Source: Lachnospiraceae bacterium UBA1760 | GTDB taxonomy: Bacteria; Bacillota; Clostridia; Lachnospirales; Lachnospiraceae | Direction of reading: 5' to 3' | DNA length: 6,342 nucleotides | NCBI GenBank assembly: GCA_002314775.1 | Contig: DCHE01000082.1 | Coordinates: 1-6,342, forward strand | Shown: one piece after another, positions 5,602 through 6,342 of the stretch | How positions within the stretch are numbered: position 1 is the first letter of the stretch | How the letters are laid out: every line of letters begins with the position of its first letter | Position numbers and translations under genes: made by a program | Notes under the pieces: model-generated | Told to the model about the DNA's origin: nothing | Seen by the model: the letters and a program-made list of their open reading frames with translations, nothing else | The model's database searches: none

Positions 5602-6342
5602 ATGAATATTGGTCTTATTTTTGCAGGGGGCGTGGGCAGCAGAATGCACAGTAAGGATCGCCCTAAGCAGTTTTTAAATATTAATAATAAACCTATTATT
5701 GTTCATACGATAGAGTATTTTCAGAATAACAGCGATATAGACGCAGTGGTTGTGGTACTTGTCGAGGGATGGATTGATTATTTTAACAAGCTTAAGGAGG
5801 AGTACAGACTCGATAAGGTAGTGAGGGTTGTTCCTGGCGGAAAAACCGGACAGCTCTCAATTTACAGAGGACTTCTTGCTGCAAAGGAGATATCGGGTTC
5901 TGAGAAGAGTATAGTGCTTATTCATGATGGTGTCAGACCACTTATAAATTCAAAGCTTCTTTCTGATAACATCGAGGCAGTAAAGCAGTTTGGTTCGTCA
6001 ATCACTGCTGGAATTGTCAAGGAAACTATAGTAGAGATAGATGAAAAAGGAGAGATTAAGTCTGTTCCTGAAAGAGCAAATTCCAGGGTTGCCAAGGCAC
6101 CTCAAAGCTTTTATCTCGATGATATTTTAGAGGCGCATATTAAGGCGCTCAAGATGGGTCGAGAGGACTTTATCGACAGCTGTACGATGATGAATTATTT
6201 TGGCGCAAAGCTTCATATGATTGATGGTCCTTACGAGAATATAAAGATAACTACCCCTGATGATTTTTATACTATGAGAGCGATTCTTCAGGTAAAGGAG
6301 GATCAGCAGATTTACGGTATAGGAGGAACCATCATGACGAAG
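5602..6342 (+). CDS. IspD/TarI-family cytidylyltransferase, C-terminus open at window edge
   Basis: The frame starts at ATG 5602 behind AGGAGG (5592-5597, four-base spacer) and is still open after 247 codons. Enzymes of this family transfer CMP from CTP to a sugar-alcohol phosphate: methylerythritol 4-phosphate in isoprenoid synthesis (IspD) or ribitol 5-phosphate in surface polymer synthesis (TarI). Motifs seen: FAGGVGSRM (7-15) and RPKQF (20-24) for CTP binding, VPGGKTGQ.SIY.GL (77-91), IHDGVRP (107-113), AKAPQSFYL (164-172), DFIDSCTMM (189-197) and ENIKITTPDDFY (212-223). The variants HDGVRP and APQSF, and a neighbour encoding a secreted protein, lean towards a surface-glycan role, but IspD cannot be excluded, so no symbol is given. 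The usual family length of about 230-240 residues is reached at QIYGI (236-240), yet no stop follows before an internal AGGAGG and ATG at 6334 in the same frame. The protein may be fused to a second domain. Confidence 0.9.
   Translation, partial: MNIGLIFAGGVGSRMHSKDRPKQFLNINNKPIIVHTIEYFQNNSDIDAVVVVLVEGWIDYFNKLKEEYRLDKVVRVVPGGKTGQLSIYRGLLAAKEISGSEKSIVLIHDGVRPLINSKLLSDNIEAVKQFGSSITAGIVKETIVEIDEKGEIKSVPERANSRVAKAPQSFYLDDILEAHIKALKMGREDFIDSCTMMNYFGAKLHMIDGPYENIKITTPDDFYTMRAILQVKEDQQIYGIGGTIMTK
6321..6336 (+). promoter_or_regulatory. Possible ribosome binding site and start of the next gene
   Basis: AGGAGG (6321-6326), a seven-base spacer and ATG (6334-6336) have ideal spacing for a new start, and the string TAGGAGGAAC is identical to the one in front of the cytidylyltransferase start at 5591-5600. 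The ATG is in frame with the upstream gene and no stop separates them. Either a downstream gene begins here in frame, or the motif lies inside a fused coding region. Confidence 0.45.

Overview
The window looks like chromosomal DNA of an anaerobic, low-to-mid GC Firmicute, most likely Lachnospiraceae (Butyrivibrio/Roseburia/Agathobacter-like). The basis is strong AGGAGG-type ribosome binding sites, a short class II fructose-bisphosphate aldolase of the Bacillus/Clostridium type, the Clostridia-type DUF genes on the left, and a secreted transglutaminase-like protein with typical clostridial surface-protein modules. This placement comes from family knowledge; no search was run.

Layout. Positions 1-1894 hold three genes on the minus strand, read right to left: a two-TM DUF3592-type membrane protein with an Asn/Tyr-rich tail, then a closely spaced pair of unknown function (a DUF6323-like protein and the start of a DUF6179-like protein that runs off the left edge). 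A divergent intergenic region (1895-2156) carries a good minus-strand promoter and a plus-strand -10 box. On the plus strand follow fba (2157-3026), a 340-bp intergenic region, a 706-residue secreted transglutaminase-like protein (3367-5487), and an IspD/TarI-family cytidylyltransferase (5602 to the right edge, still open).

The most unusual material is outside the genes. Positions 3091-3277 hold a dense set of inverted repeats that fold on the plus strand into a multi-branched structure: an outer stem, a hairpin with a GUGA loop, a 19-bp perfect stem topped by a second hairpin with a GUAA loop, and an 18-bp terminal hairpin whose left arm can also pair upstream. It could be an undescribed structured RNA or an interspersed palindromic element. 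A second oddity lies at 5455-5593. The last 33 bp of the transglutaminase gene, stop codon included, are repeated 106 bp downstream, with mostly synonymous differences. The 73-bp spacer contains three small hairpins and an inverted copy of part of the gene end. The second copy's stop codon overlaps the ribosome binding site of the cytidylyltransferase.

How the genes relate. Fba is a central glycolytic enzyme with highly biased codons and probably its own transcription unit. The secreted protein and the cytidylyltransferase are co-oriented and may form part of a cell-envelope locus continuing to the right. The three left-hand genes share one orientation and may be co-transcribed from the promoter at 1962-1989.
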